The notes: generated by a model not told the origin, from the sequence alone. DNA of 64,000 nt from Dryococelus australis (GCA_029891345.1 CM056994.1:227718991-227782990); one strand, 5' to 3'; positions 11,908 through 24,189 are shown, numbered from the stretch's first letter. Program-made: numbers and translations.

Positions 11908-13403
11908 TCAGGACACCAGGGCGCGGTCAGGAGAGTGCTGTTCGGCTGCTGTGTTGTCGGCTGTAATGCCATGCCTACTGGTGGCATCTTGAGTTGCTTC
12001 TATTGAGCCAGTGTTGAGCGGCTGGGGTTGAACTGCACTCGTGGGCAGTGTTGGAGCCGTTGGCAGAGTACCCCTCACCCCTTCCAGCTCTTCCCTTACT
12101 CCCCTATTGGGCGTCGAGATTCTGGGAATCGGCAGAGAGAGGGGCGAAATCTGTGGTGGTGCTGCACCTTGTGATGTTGCCTCTGAAGCAGTTGAGACTG
12201 TGTCCACTTCCAACAGATTCATATTGGGCATTGGGAGGCCTGGCATCGATCGTAAAGATGGCATACCTGCAGCTGTTCTAGGCAGCATTTGTTGTGTTTG
12301 GGCTGAGTTGAAATTTTCTTCTACTTCACTGGAGTCTCCTCGATCCCTATTGAGCGTTGGGACACTGGGCGTCGAGACAGTACCCTGCAATGCTGGAGCG
12401 TTTAAGTCAAATGGTTGAGCAGAGCAGTAGAGAGGTGGCACGTTATACATTCCCTCACCTGTCACCCAGATGTCTTCACGGTGCAGTTTGATCACTTTTC
12501 TGACACTCACTTTTACTGTGTATGTTGTGTTTCTCACTTGCTGTCATTGGGATAGGCTCTGCTCCATTTTTCTGCTAACCTGGCACAAAAGTTTTTGTTG
12601 CCTGCTGACTGCGAGTGTTCGCTAACATAAACAAGGTCTTGCACCTGAAGTGTTCGCGAGGGCTGTTGCATAGTTGATTGCCAGGCTTTGATGTATTGAT
12701 CCTGCTATTCCCACACATGTCGCATCTTTTCACTATGCCTTTCTTGTCTGTCTATCTTTACTGTTACGTTCCCAGGGCAGGCCAGCTCTCCCGGACGTGC
12801 GAGTTTACGTTCCTGCTGAGTCTCAGCTGGGGTTTTTCTTGTGGCTGCATTGACACGTGTTTGTATACAGAACAGGGTACCTGGCAAATGACGTGGCCAC
12901 ATGGTGTGGTGTTTTCCTACTCATAATCTCAGCTGTGTTTTTAAATCCTGGTTTGGTCGCTCGGTCAGATTGGCCCTAGGGTGGTACTGGGCTGTAGTGT
13001 GATGTTCTGCCTTCCATTTCCCGCAATAGTTACACCACTTACGACTGGTGAATTGCGTGCCATTATCGATTAGGAGGATGCGGGGAAAATCCCACTGAGG
13101 AAAAAACTTGCTTTCCAGGACTTTGATAATGTTGCTAGCTCTGGTGCTGCTGACAGCACAGGCTTCTGTCCACCGAGAGAAGAGATCCATTATCACTACA
13201 AATAAGTGTTTCCCTTGTGCACTATGTGGGTAGAGTTCCATTAAATCTAGGGCTACTCTTTTGAACGGTTCTGTTGGTACTCGTGGTTGTTTTACTCTGT
13301 CGGAACGGCGGGCTTTGTACATTTTACACATCTTACTTTGTTTCACGTAGTTGCATACTTCACATGTAATACCAGGACAGTGATCTTGATTGCAATTTGA
13401 CAC
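11908..13403 (-). pseudogene. gypsy integrase with long C-terminal tail (frameshifted)
   Basis: Integrase inserts retroelement cDNA into the genome. The first part (13,403-12,921) has a Cys-rich zinc-binding stretch (CNQDHCPG, CEVC) and the DDE core: D in VALDLMELYP, D in LLIDNGTQF, E in NLTERPNQD. A middle part (about 12,902-12,705) has RKTPAETQQERKLARPG, typical of the region after the core. Near 12,540 a frameshift separates FCARLAEKWSRAYP from TYTVKVSVRKVIKLH; together these resemble the GPY/F-type C-terminal domain. The final 180 residues (12,500-11,908) are Pro/Ser/Thr-rich and may be a real tail. Not functional as it stands. Confidence 0.85.
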
Positions 13404-13876
13404 TGAATTTATTTGCTCCTGGATGTCAGGCTAGTTGGTTGTCATGTGCAAACTGGAATACTGTGTGGTGAGCATCGCTGGGTACATATGTTTTCCAGTT
13501 TCCCTGGTCACCTGGGGGAAGTATTTCTAAGTAGTCATTTACTACATGCCAGCTTTTTTGCAAACTTTGTGCACACTCGTTATGCCGTCATACTGCTTCC
13601 GGCGCGACTTGCTGTGATTGTAGAACGTGCACTTCCAGCTGTAATGCACTTAATTGTTCTTTATTGTTTACATCTAGCTGTATTAAGTCGTAGGTTCACG
13701 TCTGTGTTACTGAACTTAGGCTGGTTTTCGGGTGGCAACATATTTTCCCATTCGTCTGGTCATTTTCGTAGTTCTCTGGGCCTGTGGAGTGTGAGATACA
13801 TCGGAGAGTTCGTTTTCGATTCACAGGATGTGTTCGACTATGAAGTCTTAGGCTTGCATGAGCGTGGACCAGCATG

Positions 13877-14176
13877 TTAATTTGTTTCGAGATTGCCGCA
13901 TTTCATGGAGCCATACCAGGCTGCAGTTGTCCATCCTGAGCATGAACCATTGGTACAGTATTCCCATAACTGTCTGTACTGTTTCAGGGCCCACACAATA
14001 GCTAGACACTCCCTCTCGTTCACGTCGTATCTTCTTTCCACGGGGCCGAACTTTGCACTACCATAGTCAATAATGTTACGTTCTACATCGTCACCCAATT
14101 GAAATAACACTGCTTCTAACCCTTCCTGGCTCACATCTGTCCATAGATACAGGTGTCTAGTGGCATCTAGGCACAA
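13877..14176 (-). pseudogene. gypsy RNase H domain
   Basis: RNase H degrades the RNA strand of the RNA-DNA hybrid during reverse transcription. YLWTDVSQEGLEAVLFQ matches the first catalytic Asp motif of Ty3 RNase H, followed by AKFGPVERRYDVNERECLA, where the Glu motif is expected, and VWALKQYRQLW. The connection upstream to RT (14,180-14,420) and downstream to integrase (13,404-13,876) is out of frame. Confidence 0.85.
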
Positions 14177-14424
14177 GAGAGATAAACACAGGCGAAATTC
14201 TCGCTTGATTTCTGCGAATGCCTGTGCAGCTGCTCGTGTCCATTGAAATATGTTTTGTGTTCACATCAGTGCAGTAAGGGGCACGGTTATGATGGTAAAC
14301 GCTTGGATGTATTGGCGCAGCCCATTTATTAACCCAAAGAATTTACGCAGCTGTTTCCTGGTTTTTGGTGGTTCCCACCTTTCAATAAACTCGTAAATGC
14401 TTCTCCCTATAATGGTTTCTGGTC

Positions 14425-14970
14425 TCATTTATTATGTTCCCCAGGAAATTTAATTCTCTCTTGCCAATGTGGTATTTGTGGTTTGCACATATCAGTCCTA
14501 CGGTCGCTAAACATTAGTACCGAAGCAAGGTGTTTTGAATTCTTCTCCCAGCAGTTTGACTGAACAACTACATCATCTAGGTAAGCGGTGACGAACTTGC
14601 CAATGTAACCATCCAATATGTGTACCACCATAGCTTGGAAATTAGCTGGTGAGCATTTCCGGCCAGAAGGCATTGCACAAAACTGGTAATGTCTGCCATC
14701 TGGTGTAGTGAATGTATTTTTATGGCGATCACTGGGGGTGACTAGTACTTGCCAATGGCCTGCATGTAAAAAAGAAAACATAATCTTTGTGGGTCCGAGC
14801 AAGCTAAGAGCACTGTTGGCATTGCTCACTGGTGGGGCGGAACTTTTTGTTATTAAGTAAACAGGGCGAAAATCAACACAAAACCTCCATGTTCCCTCTT
14901 CCTTAGGGGCCAAAGTTATTGCGGAATTATAATTACTCTCAGAGAGCTCAATAACACCATCTCTTAACAA
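14425..14970 (-). pseudogene. gypsy reverse transcriptase
   Basis: Motifs in order: LRDGVIELSESNYNSAITLA, WRFCVDFRPV, FSFLHAGHWQ (motif A, normally with Asp where His or Ala stands, so likely damaged), FTTPDGRHYQFCAMPSGRK, and active-site YLDD in VTAYLDDVVV. The GLK of the usual PFGLK motif is altered to GRK. The open frame begins at Met; the true polyprotein continues from the protease by a frameshift. Unlikely to be active. Confidence 0.9.
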
Positions 14971-14986
14971 CTCACTAACCTGCGTG

Positions 14987-15460
14987 TTAATGATGCAGTG
15001 TTACCGTGTGTAGTCCCTGGACGGTGTGTACAGCGGCTCCACGTGACTGGCTGATATAGGACGTTCCGTAATGCTGGTGTGATGTAGACGTGGTATGATG
15101 TAGCCGGCCCCCACACGGAAAAACATCCTTGTGCTCGTATAAGATGGCTTGCACGGCACTTTGGAATTTTTCCAGCACTGTATGGTCAAAGTCATGTAGG
15201 TCGACGTCTTCCAATATGCTGGGCTGATGGTATCCCAGGTGATATACTGTTTTTCTCCATGTCTTGCAGAAGTGGATGCGGTCACAGGAAATATCGATGA
15301 CAACTTGTTGACTGTTGAGCCACGTCACTCCCAGAATGATATCTTCTCTGAGGTCTGGCATGATAAATACAGGAACAGGCATGCTTTCATCTCGACTGTT
15401 GACATTCACTTTTGTCGTGCTGTTAGCGTGTCCGTTAGCATCACTTGTGGCGAATTGCAC
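14987..15460 (-). pseudogene. gypsy protease C-terminal part and RT linker
   Basis: VPVFIMPDLREDIILGVTWL followed by VIDISCDRIHFC resembles the second half of a retroelement aspartic protease (the ILG motif). The linker LYEHKDVFPCGG is the sequence usually found just before Ty3 RT. The catalytic DTG was not found in frame; it would lie above 15,460 behind a frameshift. Confidence 0.75.
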
Positions 15461-15499
15461 TGTTTGTTTATATTGGTTGCACTACTCAGAATTTACTCA

Positions 15500-17500
15500 T
15501 TTTGTATTGATAAAATTATGTGATACTACTGTGTCTATGAAAACTGCAGTTGAAATGGTGTTTAAGTTGAAGGGATGTGTAGGAAACTGTTGTAATCTTG
15601 AAAAATCTGGCCTACATAGATTCAATTATTTGGGTTTGTTGTTGTTGTGGTTTCGGGGATAGAGGGCGTGTCCCTTACCCCTGTCCTCCATTTCCCAACT
15701 ACATGTTCCATTTTCCCCTGTGGGTTGGGCAGTCTCTGCGCCAGTGCATTTGCTCAGCAGGACAATATCTTCACAGGCAAGGCAATGGTCGGTCAGACCT
15801 GTCATTCTCGTATGGTGAAGGCTACGTGTTGTTTTGGAGCGAAGGTCTGCTTGTCCCTGAACTCTCTGCTGGTGTATGCACTGCTGCACTGCTCGTGTGG
15901 TCTGCGGATGGTGGACCTCTAGGCACCGTGTTGTTATTGTTTTGCCGCATGGTGAACGTGGCAATGTTTAAATTTGCCGGGCCATGTGGCAGCGCTCCTC
16001 GTTGATGTAACTCAGCTGTGTCACGTGAGATTCCAGCAGCTGTCCGCACAAAGTTTTGTGTCCATGGTGGATGGGGTGTCGCAAAGCTGCTCTGTATTCT
16101 GGCAGCACTGTCTGGATAACTGCTTCTAGTACATCTGTGGCAGCAACACGAGGGTAGAATCTGCTGACTAATTTCACTTTTCGCCGGACAAACATCTACT
16201 ACTCTTTGTGTGGGTATTGCCCCTCGGTGAAGATACTAACCACATGGAAAACTTCGTGACGAATTTTTCCCAAGTCATCTGGTATTCTGTAGTGGTCCAC
16301 CAACATACTCTTCCGTCACCTGGCAGTTGGGCTCCTATGGCACTCGGCCGTTATTCTATATGATTTCTTTACCTCTGCAGTCGTTGCACACACTCTTTGA
16401 TAAATTCCCGTGAGTTTTCCGAACTCTGTCCCTCTAAGTTTGGGGGAGTTTGGAATCTCGCCGGTGTCGTTAACAGGATGGCATAAGGAACTGTAGAAAG
16501 GCATGGTACAAGGTGTGAGGATAAAGTGGCAGGTTGCTGTGTAGTTAGGCATAGCACATTAGGTGTGGGTCGTGGTAAGGGTACCGAATGTCTTTGCTTG
16601 ATTGGCTCGGTCGCTTCACGTGTCACTGTTGTCTGCACTGGTGGTGGTGCGGTTATGTCACTCAGTCCGGTATATTGCCTCGTACAAGTCCGACAACAAG
16701 AAGGTTGTTTCGGGATTTTCCACCACTCGCACATTCTTGTGGTGTGCGGAGCACGGCATCTGTTGTGGCTGTTGTGACAGGTGTTTGAATCCCCAATGGT
16801 TTGTCCACAAATCCTTGCAATACACATACCTGGCACTGTGCAGCCCCTTGTGACAGTGTAGTCCACTGATGTTGAACAATTACTACGAGTCCGCCCTTGG
16901 GCAATGCAGCATTGGTAACATGCAAACTGTCCTGCTCGTGCACTGATTCTCTCCGCGACGTTGAGAGTCCTTACCAGTTGTTGGTTCCAGAAATGTGTAC
17001 AGGACGCCAGAACTCGTTCTGGTCCTTCACATCGCTGTCGGTTGTCGGTCACTGCGCACAAATGTCTGGCTGGTTGGTTGCAAGGTACTGGCATTGATGC
17101 TGTTGAAGTGTGTCCTGGAAGGCATCTGCAGTCCTTTGTTGGTGGCTCGTACATTGCGGATGGGTTACTGTCCTTCACTTTTCCGCAATTCCTGCATGTA
17201 ATTGCATACCAACACTCCATCGCGAACACGTTCACATACACAGTTGCTCGACATTGCAGCACGGCTGCGCGGAGATCTTCACGGGGACAATATTTACAGC
17301 AGTGTTTGTCGCGGCTGGTGCAGGGACCGGACGAATACATGCTCACTTCCCATCCCACTGCAGTGCACCGCACAGACTGGGAAAATATGTGGAAACAATG
17401 GAGGGAAGGAAAACATTCCCATTACAGTTCCCTGAATCCGGCGCTATTGATGGCGGCTTCCATGTACTCCATGTTCGCCAATAATAGAAAATGACGATTC
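15500..17500 (-). pseudogene. gag and early protease region of gypsy element
   Basis: By position between the primer site and the protease this should encode Gag. A 334-codon open frame (17,373-16,369) is present but is unusually Cys-rich, without a clear CCHC knuckle. Other frames look equally plausible in parts, such as 16,943-16,662 and 17,540-17,343. I cannot decide the frame, and several frameshifts are likely. Gag forms the particle that packages the element RNA. Confidence 0.45.
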
Positions 17501-17534
17501 CACGACTGGTCACCCACGTGGCCGCGTCGTCTAG

Positions 17535-17552
17535 CCACATAGAAGGGTGCCA
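17535..17552 (-). other. primer binding site of gypsy element
   Basis: Immediately inside the 5-prime LTR (2 bases away) the minus strand reads TGGCACCCTTCTATGTGG. This starts with TGG as expected for complementarity to a tRNA 3-prime CCA end. The priming tRNA is not identified. Confidence 0.6.
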
Positions 17553-17554
17553 AT

Positions 17555-17712
17555 TGACGCCTACTGGGGATCAGCATAGTGAAGCCCAAGGACAGGCAGG
17601 CTGATTAACTGCTAATGGCGTGATCACAGGGTCTCGAACATGAATAATAAATGCCGGGTGGACGACAGCCAACCTAAGAGGGGAATCTGATTGGCTTAAC
17701 ATCAGACTCTTG
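17555..17712 (-). repeat. 5-prime LTR of gypsy element, first fragment
   Basis: Matches 9,790-9,947, ending at CATCAGACTCTTG, where the LINE begins. The plus-strand start TGACGCC gives a CA end in element orientation. Confidence 0.85.
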
Positions 17713-18619
17713 ACGAATCCGCTCGCGTTCTTGGGTGCTCGAGAATTTTAAGTGAGTTTAATAACTTTTAATGTGTTCCGGGACTTAAAATTGGTTTTAG
17801 ATTGTGGCAGCAGCAGCAAGAAAAATGTGAAAATGAATGTAGACCTTGGGATGTGGTTTTCACAAGAAAATAAGTGAGAATTGGTTTGAGGTAAGTGGGA
17901 GTTAGAAGTGTTGTTTATGCTCCCTCGCCAAATTAGAAATGGCTGAAAGAAACATTAGTTGGTGTTGGATTGTGACGACTTTATTACTGACTGTTTCTGC
18001 CATGATTAGTGACTATTTTATGTAAAAATATTGGCGACTTCTACAATTTTTTTTATGAATTTTGAGTGCTTTTAAATATCAAGTGCCAGTCCACAGATAT
18101 ATGGATAGTGAAAAGAAAGTGATAATTATCTAAATACCTGGCTTGAGACCACTTTTTGAGCTCTTTTTGCTTGGATATGTATGTGTATTAAGAAGGCTTG
18201 TATATATGGACTTGGCTGGTATTTACATACAGACAAGGGCCTGGGCCCTGGATGCATTTGGCATGGGCCATAGTTTATGAGGGGCGAAGCGCTAATGCTG
18301 TTTTTAATGGGAAAGTGATATAAGTTGTAGACTGGTATTGTTGTTGTAGCTCGAGTAAGTGTCACTGGAAAACTGTGCTCGAGTTAAGGTTTCCAGGGGG
18401 CTTAGCTCTGGGACAAGCATTGATGGAAGAACGACACACGTTCCAAAGTGTTGGGTCACCAGCTGCTTTGTGGAGGTGCCCCAAGAAGACACTTTTTGTG
18501 TTGTGGTTTCTTAGGGGCGAAGCAACTGGATCAGCTGAATGGATGAAGTACATACGTAGCAGAGTGTTGTGTTATTAGCATCTTGTGGGGAGGTGACACT
18601 AGAATAAATTATATATATA

Positions 18620-18975
18620 TATATTGGAAATTAAGGCTCGTAGAGAAAAAACGGACATTTTTTCTCGGTTTTATAGAACAATGTTTGTGTGGGTTGGCAA
18701 CCAAAAAATGCATTTAAAAGCATACCTTGTAGGCCAATATTTTGTTTAAAATTTCGTGTTTTGGAAAAAGCTGAGATAACAAGATAATATATAAGAAGAG
18801 GAGAGTAAAGTTGGTACAGGCTAATTTGAGACTGGAGATCACCTATTCAAATATTTTTTTGCCTATATCTCAAAAACTAAGGCTTCTAGAGCGAAACCGA
18901 TAAATTTTTTCGGTTTTATAAAGCAATGTTTGCGTGGGTTGGCAACCAGATAAGAAATTTAAGAACCTACTTTGT
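18620..18975 (+). repeat. internal duplication in the LINE leader
   Basis: Two copies about 280 bases apart (18,625-18,740 and 18,865-18,985) share TTTATAGAACAATGTTTG / TTTATAAAGCAATGTTTG and GTGGGTTGGCAACCA, each followed by GTNGGCCA. This may be part of the untranslated leader or promoter of the LINE. Confidence 0.55.
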
Positions 18976-19245
18976 CGGCCATCTTTCTTTCTGAACATAG
19001 TGATTTGAAATATTTGAGAGGAGAGGATAAGTTCTGAGTTGTGAGAGTGTAGATTGAGTGTTCAGGAAGAGAAATTATATTGTTGGCCATTTGTTGGTTG
19101 TTGGGCCAACCAGATTAGAGCTCTCTATGGCCGGTGGTTATGTTTTGTGTTTCCTTGTTGTTGATTGTGCTATTTTAAAATGATTGGTGGTGAGTTGGTG
19201 ATTGTTTACTATCCCTTTGGGGGGAGATAGGAGTAAAACTAGAAT

Positions 19246-20050
19246 GTGTTTTTAAATAAGAGTTGGTATAGGATAGAAATAAAGGATATCAGAGAAAAAA
19301 TGGAGGATAATGGGTTAGTTAAAATATTAGAGAGACATAGGGAATTAAGTACAAAACTACATAAGGAAGGTACTGGAGAAGAGCTAATAAGAATGTACGA
19401 GAGATGGAGAGGGGGAGAATATGGTTTGGGAGGAGATGGTAAGAAAAGGTGGGGGGGGGGGGGGGAGAAATAAGGGATGAGGGAAACAAGGGTAATGAGG
19501 TGGAGACAGGAACAGATTATGAGTATGCAGAATGGTTAGTGATGTTCGATGGAACTATTGAAGGATTGAGCAAGATATTGGATAAGAAGTTGGAAAAGAA
19601 GATAGAGGTTGGGATGATTGACCATAAGAAGGCATTAATAGAAATAGGTGGGATTAATGATAAAACGATTGTACAAGAGAGATTAGAGGGATGGCTAGAA
19701 AAATTTAATAAGGAATTAATTAGGGCTAATAAGGAAGATAATAAAATAAAACAGGTGACGGCTAGTAGATTTAAGGGTAAGCCAAAATATAAAGGGGGAA
19801 AAGATAAAGCGAGAAAATTTAGAGAAGCTCAGTGATTATTTGAGAGATCGCCTAGAGTCTTATTAGATAAAATTTTGAGTGAGACTTTAAGTGAAGAAAG
19901 GAAATATTTAGGAATGAGTAAAGAAGAAGTTCAAACTTTTGAGGATAAGATTTGGGGAGTAAATATACAGGTTAATGATAAAGTTAAAGAAAAGGCTAGG
20001 GGGTGTTGGAATATTAATGAATGTTTGATGCTAATTCTAATTGAGTAAAT
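19246..20050 (+). pseudogene. LINE N-terminal region upstream of RT
   Basis: Charged, lysine- and glutamate-rich sequence in two frames (19,246-19,473 and 19,449-19,835), split at a run of G at 19,452-19,466. KGGKDKARKFREAQ, then LFERSPRVLLDKIL after a stop, resembles the basic stretch that precedes RT in R2 elements. No N-terminal zinc finger or Myb motif was found; it may be lost or in the leader. Confidence 0.6.
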
Positions 20051-21480
20051 AGTAAAGAGGAGGAATAGGATGAATGCGAAGTGTGAACCAGGGGTAAATG
20101 GTATTAGAATAATGCATTTATGCAAGCCAGGTGTTGTCGGAATAATTACATTATTTTTTAATATAATTTTAAAATTTAAAATTTTTTCAACTTTGTGGGA
20201 GGGTAATAGAACTGTGTTACTACCAAAAGGAAAAGGTAAGGAATATTGAGTGGAAGATCTTGGGCCAATTACAATTGGTAGTATATTGAACAGGTTATAC
20301 ATGGGGTTATTGCATAAAATGACGGAAAAAGAGATTGTTTTGAATGAAAGACAGAAAGGTTTTAAAATGAGGCAGGTTGTTTTAATAATATAATAACTTT
20401 ACAACAAATATTTAATAGAGGGAAGAAGAAGGGGGGTGTATTTGTTAAGAGTGATACTAAAAAGGCTTCTGATACAGTTCCACATAGTATTATTGTGAAG
20501 AGGTTAAGGAATCAGGGCGCCCCCGAAATAATAATTAATATTATTGTAGGAATGTATTGGTGTGATTTAACTGATATTGAGATTAATGATGAGAAGGTTA
20601 GAGTAAAAATCAGAAGGGGTGTCAAGCAGGGTGACTCTCTCTCTCCCCTTTACTTTTTAACTTAGTTATGGATCCGATGTAAGAAATGTTGGAAATGATG
20701 GAAGGTATTACATTAGAAGGTGGAAGTGTTTCAGTGTTAGCTTTTGTGGATGATTTGTTTTTTTTTGTATCTGATGATGTAAACAAGATGAATAAAATGT
20801 TGGGAATTTTAAATGAATATGTGACTGATCTCGGGATGAAGGTGCCGGTTCCCAATTGCCGGGCATGTCTTCTTGTGGTAAAGAATAAAACATGGACTTT
20901 TTTACCAAATAAGTTTAAATTGGGAGGTGTACCCATTGGATGTTTGAAGGGTGGTGATCAGTTTGAATATCTGGGGCTTAGTCACAGATTTGCCAATGGA
21001 AGGGATAATAAGTTTTTAAAAGACATGGAGTCTCAAGTTGAGCAGATTTGTAGCGCCCCACTGAAACCCTATAAAAATTAGTAATTATGCAAACCAATTG
21101 TATTCCAAGATCTATCTATTCTTTAGTGGTGCAGGGAGTGTCTTCGGCTTTCCTGGAGGATATAGATGGTGTTATTAAGCAAGGGGTTGAGAAGGTATTG
21201 AAGATACCTACACAAACTTCAGATGGATTTTGTATACTGGCAAGAAAGATAGAGGATTAGGATTAATGAGACTTAAGGAGATTGTGGGACTGTCTAGAAT
21301 TATACAGTTCACTAAAATGAAGAGCTCTGAGAATAAAGTGTTGCAATGGGTATGTAAATAAGTGGATATAGGTAAAGTTATTGATAAAGAGTCAAAAATG
21401 TTATGCCTCCAGGAAAGAGTCGAAGACCAAATTATTAGGAATATCAAAAAGACAATCGTAAATTATAAAAATGAACATAA
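20050..21480 (+). pseudogene. R2-type reverse transcriptase
   Basis: Copies element RNA at a nicked target. Seen in order, with frame changes: PGVNGIRIMHLCKPGVVG; GNRTVLLPKGKGKEY; GPITIGSILNRLY; LNERQKGF; KSDTKKASDTVPHSI (motif A, the usual Phe replaced by Ser); RRGVKQGDSLSPL; AFVDDLFF (the FADD-type active site); KFKLGGVPIG; FEYLGLSH. The order matches R2-clade RT and thumb. Several stops and a frameshift near 20,660 make it inactive. Confidence 0.85.
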
Positions 21481-21689
21481 AAAGAGAACAAGCTAACAGT
21501 GAGTGACCAGCGGACGCAAGGTGCGGTGTGTAGGTTTTATAAGATAACCCCGAATTAAATGTGTGGGTATATGAACCGGACACTCTAAGGGCGTCACGGT
21601 TCCCCGAGACCATTAAAATGAGAACAAGCCAAATGAATAGCAGGGTGACATTGGCGAGGTAATACGTAGGCAATGCCAACAAACCTCAG

Positions 21690-22112
21690 AAACTACTGGT
21701 CACATTTAATTTTGCCCTAAAACTAAAGGGGCCCGAATCCAAAGACATGATGAGGTATGTAGAATGATAGCCTGGGAGTGAATGGAGTGTTATAAAAATG
21801 CGACAGTGGTTGAGGAACCCACCCTTGAAGTGACTGGCCAAAGATACAAACCAGACTTAGTTCTGGCCAAAGAGAGAGAGGTTTTTATTGTTGAAGTGAC
21901 AATTCGATATGGAAGAGAGAAGAGTTTAATTAAAGCTGCTCAGGAAAAATAGGACAAATATAATATATTAGAAGATAAAATAGGAGGCATGTATGATGAC
22001 AAAATTTATAGAGGAGTGGTGCCAGTCATTTTCGAGGTGAGGGGAATCATTGCGAATGAAAATAAAAAAATGTTTGTAATAATTGGGTATTGGTACTTAA
22101 GGATAGTATAAA
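21690..22112 (+). pseudogene. LINE restriction-like endonuclease domain
   Basis: R2-type enzyme that nicks the target DNA. A decayed zinc knuckle (residual Cys and His around 21,665-21,715, CPKTKG) leads into RHDEVCRMIAWE. Then YKPDLVLAKEREVFIVEVTI supplies the PD and E residues of the PD-(D/E)xK fold. Stops after AWE and at 21,950 interrupt it. Confidence 0.8.
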
Positions 22113-22801
22113 AGTCTGTGTTTGAGTGTTTTAAAAAGTTCTTTAGAGTTGTATGCCCAATTTATATATGTAAGTATTGTTAATAGAAATGAAGAAGTTT
22201 ATATAGGATAGCTCTAGAATTCCACTCTCGGGTTATTTTAATATGTTAGTGTTTTCAAGTCTTATTTTTACTATAAAATTAACATAGGTTTTATTTGGAT
22301 AAAGAACATAATTGTTCTGGTTTGTTCTGTTTTATGATAAATGTTATAACGATTTTATGGTTAAATGATTTTAACGTGTATGGTTTTGTGACGATTTTTA
22401 TATCTAAATGTATTTAATATGTAACTGGTTAGTGATTTAACCTTTTAAAGTGATTGAATGATTTTAATGTGTTATTAAGTAATTTTGTTAGTGTGTTTTT
22501 AATAGCAATGTTTTAATGTGTTTTAGAATATTTTTACCTGATTTGACAGGTTTTAATATTGTTAAAGAAAATATTTTAAATGTTAATGTAATTATTTAAT
22601 TTAACATGATTTTGATATGTTTAATGCTAAAGTTTTGGAATATTAATATGTTTGTTTGTTACGTTATTGGTCCACTGTCAGTATTTTAAGTGTTTGTCTA
22701 AACCACCAATCTATTGTAAAATGATGTTTATTAAACAAGTATAAGTATGTAAGGTTTTATAACACACGACGTAAGTCGGAAAGAGTATGATACTCCTTTT
22801 T
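22113..22801 (+). other. LINE 3-prime untranslated region
   Basis: T-rich, GC-poor sequence without coding potential, with repeated TTTTAATGTGTT-type words. It ends at ACTCCTTTTTT directly before LTR sequence resumes. Confidence 0.6.
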
Positions 22802-24185
22802 TGGGCCGGGGTCGAAAATCCCGGCTAAATGACCCTGTGTCCCCTGCCATCTGAATACGGTCATGTTAGAGAGCGACTTAGACTGGTTTACTGTAACATC
22901 TGCAATCTAGCTGGGACAAGCCTTACCAACATTGAAATACTCTTCAAACTGTCACACACACAGCACACCAGAATTTACGTGGTCGCAAACACTTGACAGG
23001 CATCTGGCGAAAGTAAGGTCCATCGGCCTTAAACCTCCTCAAAAACAAGAATAAATGTACGCAAACACACCGGTTAAATTAATTTGATTATTATTCAGCG
23101 GGAATGTGGCACAAAGCTCCACACAGGCCTAACCTGCGAAAAATATTTGAGACATGGTGAAAATAATTTAAGTAATTATATGGCGGAGGGGCCGTGAGTC
23201 TGCTCTGGATGGAACGTTAACTCGGAGGTGCATGAAAGAAATAAGAATACGTACCAGAAATTTAATTCTATTGCAGCAATACGATGAGTGCTAAGATGCC
23301 ACCTCCGAGTTGCGTGAACGCCAACTGCCCTAATGCCCGTCAAACCAAGACTAAAGAGGGTGACATGGCGTCGGTGACGCCTGTAACCGATGCTGCACTA
23401 GAACAGAAAATCCCTTGACAAAATATTTTACGTGAACAATGGGAAACATAGCACTGGATGGAACACATATCACTTGGCACCTTATTCAAGACACTTTAAC
23501 AAAACATTTGGATAACATATATAATTGTAATTTCGCAAATTTTTAAAATTAAAATAATTTGTGTACTTAAATCTTTCGTTCAGCTGGAAGAGAAAAGCAA
23601 ACATAAATACCCTGGCAATTTGAAAGTAAATGTTCTGCATCAATTTGGCAGTTAACAAATTAATTTACACATTTTATTAAAATAATTAAAGTAATTTCGT
23701 TTTACGCAGTTCGAAGAGTGCACGTCAGACTAGTGATATCAACATGACAATTTTAGCAATTTGTTAATTTGCTGCAATAAAAGGGCTCACTGCTAATCAT
23801 TAAATTCCCTAATTTTTGTGACTCAGGTACACTTAAAACTTTTCCAAAAGAATACAGGATTGATGAGATCCACATGCCCACATGGTCGATACTTTTCACT
23901 ATTACCGCTTCATGGATTTATAAGGGATTTCATCACATTAATTTACTGGATGCTGTTTTATTGTGAGGCTAATTTTAATAAATGCAGCACTGTAATCAAC
24001 ACTCTTTAAGAGAAGCTAAACCTTGTGGCATTAATAGTCGCACTGACTCACTTAATGGTAGAGCTGATGGTGACATCCGGCAGTGCGCTACATGGCCAGT
24101 CCTCTACTGCAGGGCGTTCTTACCTGACCGCTAGATAGTGCGCTCGAGTCGACAAGAGCTAGGCTGCTAACAGCAGCTGGCGTTA
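22802..24185 (-). repeat. 5-prime LTR of gypsy element, second fragment
   Basis: Matches 9,951-11,411 over its length (for example GGCATGGCGTCGGTGACGCC at 10,564 against GACATGGCGTCGGTGACGCC at 23,362). It ends CGTTA followed by the ATAC duplication. Confidence 0.85.
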
Positions 24186-24189
24186 ATAC
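24186..24189. repeat. target site duplication ATAC (right)
   Basis: Second copy of the 4-bp ATAC flanking the gypsy element. Confidence 0.8.

Larger units (their letters stand above)
17713..22801 (+). mobile_element. R2-type (restriction-like endonuclease) LINE
   Basis: A non-LTR retrotransposon inserted into the gypsy LTR. It has a long 5-prime leader, an N-terminal region, a reverse transcriptase with GVKQGDSLSPL and AFVDDL motifs, and a C-terminal PD...E endonuclease. That order (RT then a restriction-like nuclease) defines the R2 group. Compared with the intact LTR, three bases (CAG, 9,948-9,950) are lost at the junction and there is no duplication. No poly(A) tail; it ends in a run of T. 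Heavily mutated. Many relatives are rDNA-specific, but this copy is not in rDNA. Confidence 0.85.
9790..24185 (-). mobile_element. Ty3/gypsy LTR retrotransposon with a LINE nested in its LTR
   Basis: A complete but decayed element on the minus strand. Order in its own direction: 5-prime LTR (right), primer site, gag region, protease, reverse transcriptase, RNase H, integrase, polypurine tract, 3-prime LTR (left). Integrase after RNase H is the Ty3/gypsy order. Both LTRs are about 1.6 kb and the element is flanked by ATAC. Without the 5.1-kb LINE it would be about 9.3 kb. All genes carry frameshifts or stops. Confidence 0.9.

Noticed and set aside
16369..17373. 334-codon minus-strand frame as a well-defined Cys-rich gene
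   Set aside because: It sits where gypsy gag should be, but lacks a CCHC knuckle and competing frames look equally good, so only the region is annotated.
20686..20936. Minus-strand frames at 20,622-20,936
   Set aside because: They overlap the plus-strand LINE reverse transcriptase, which has clear motifs.
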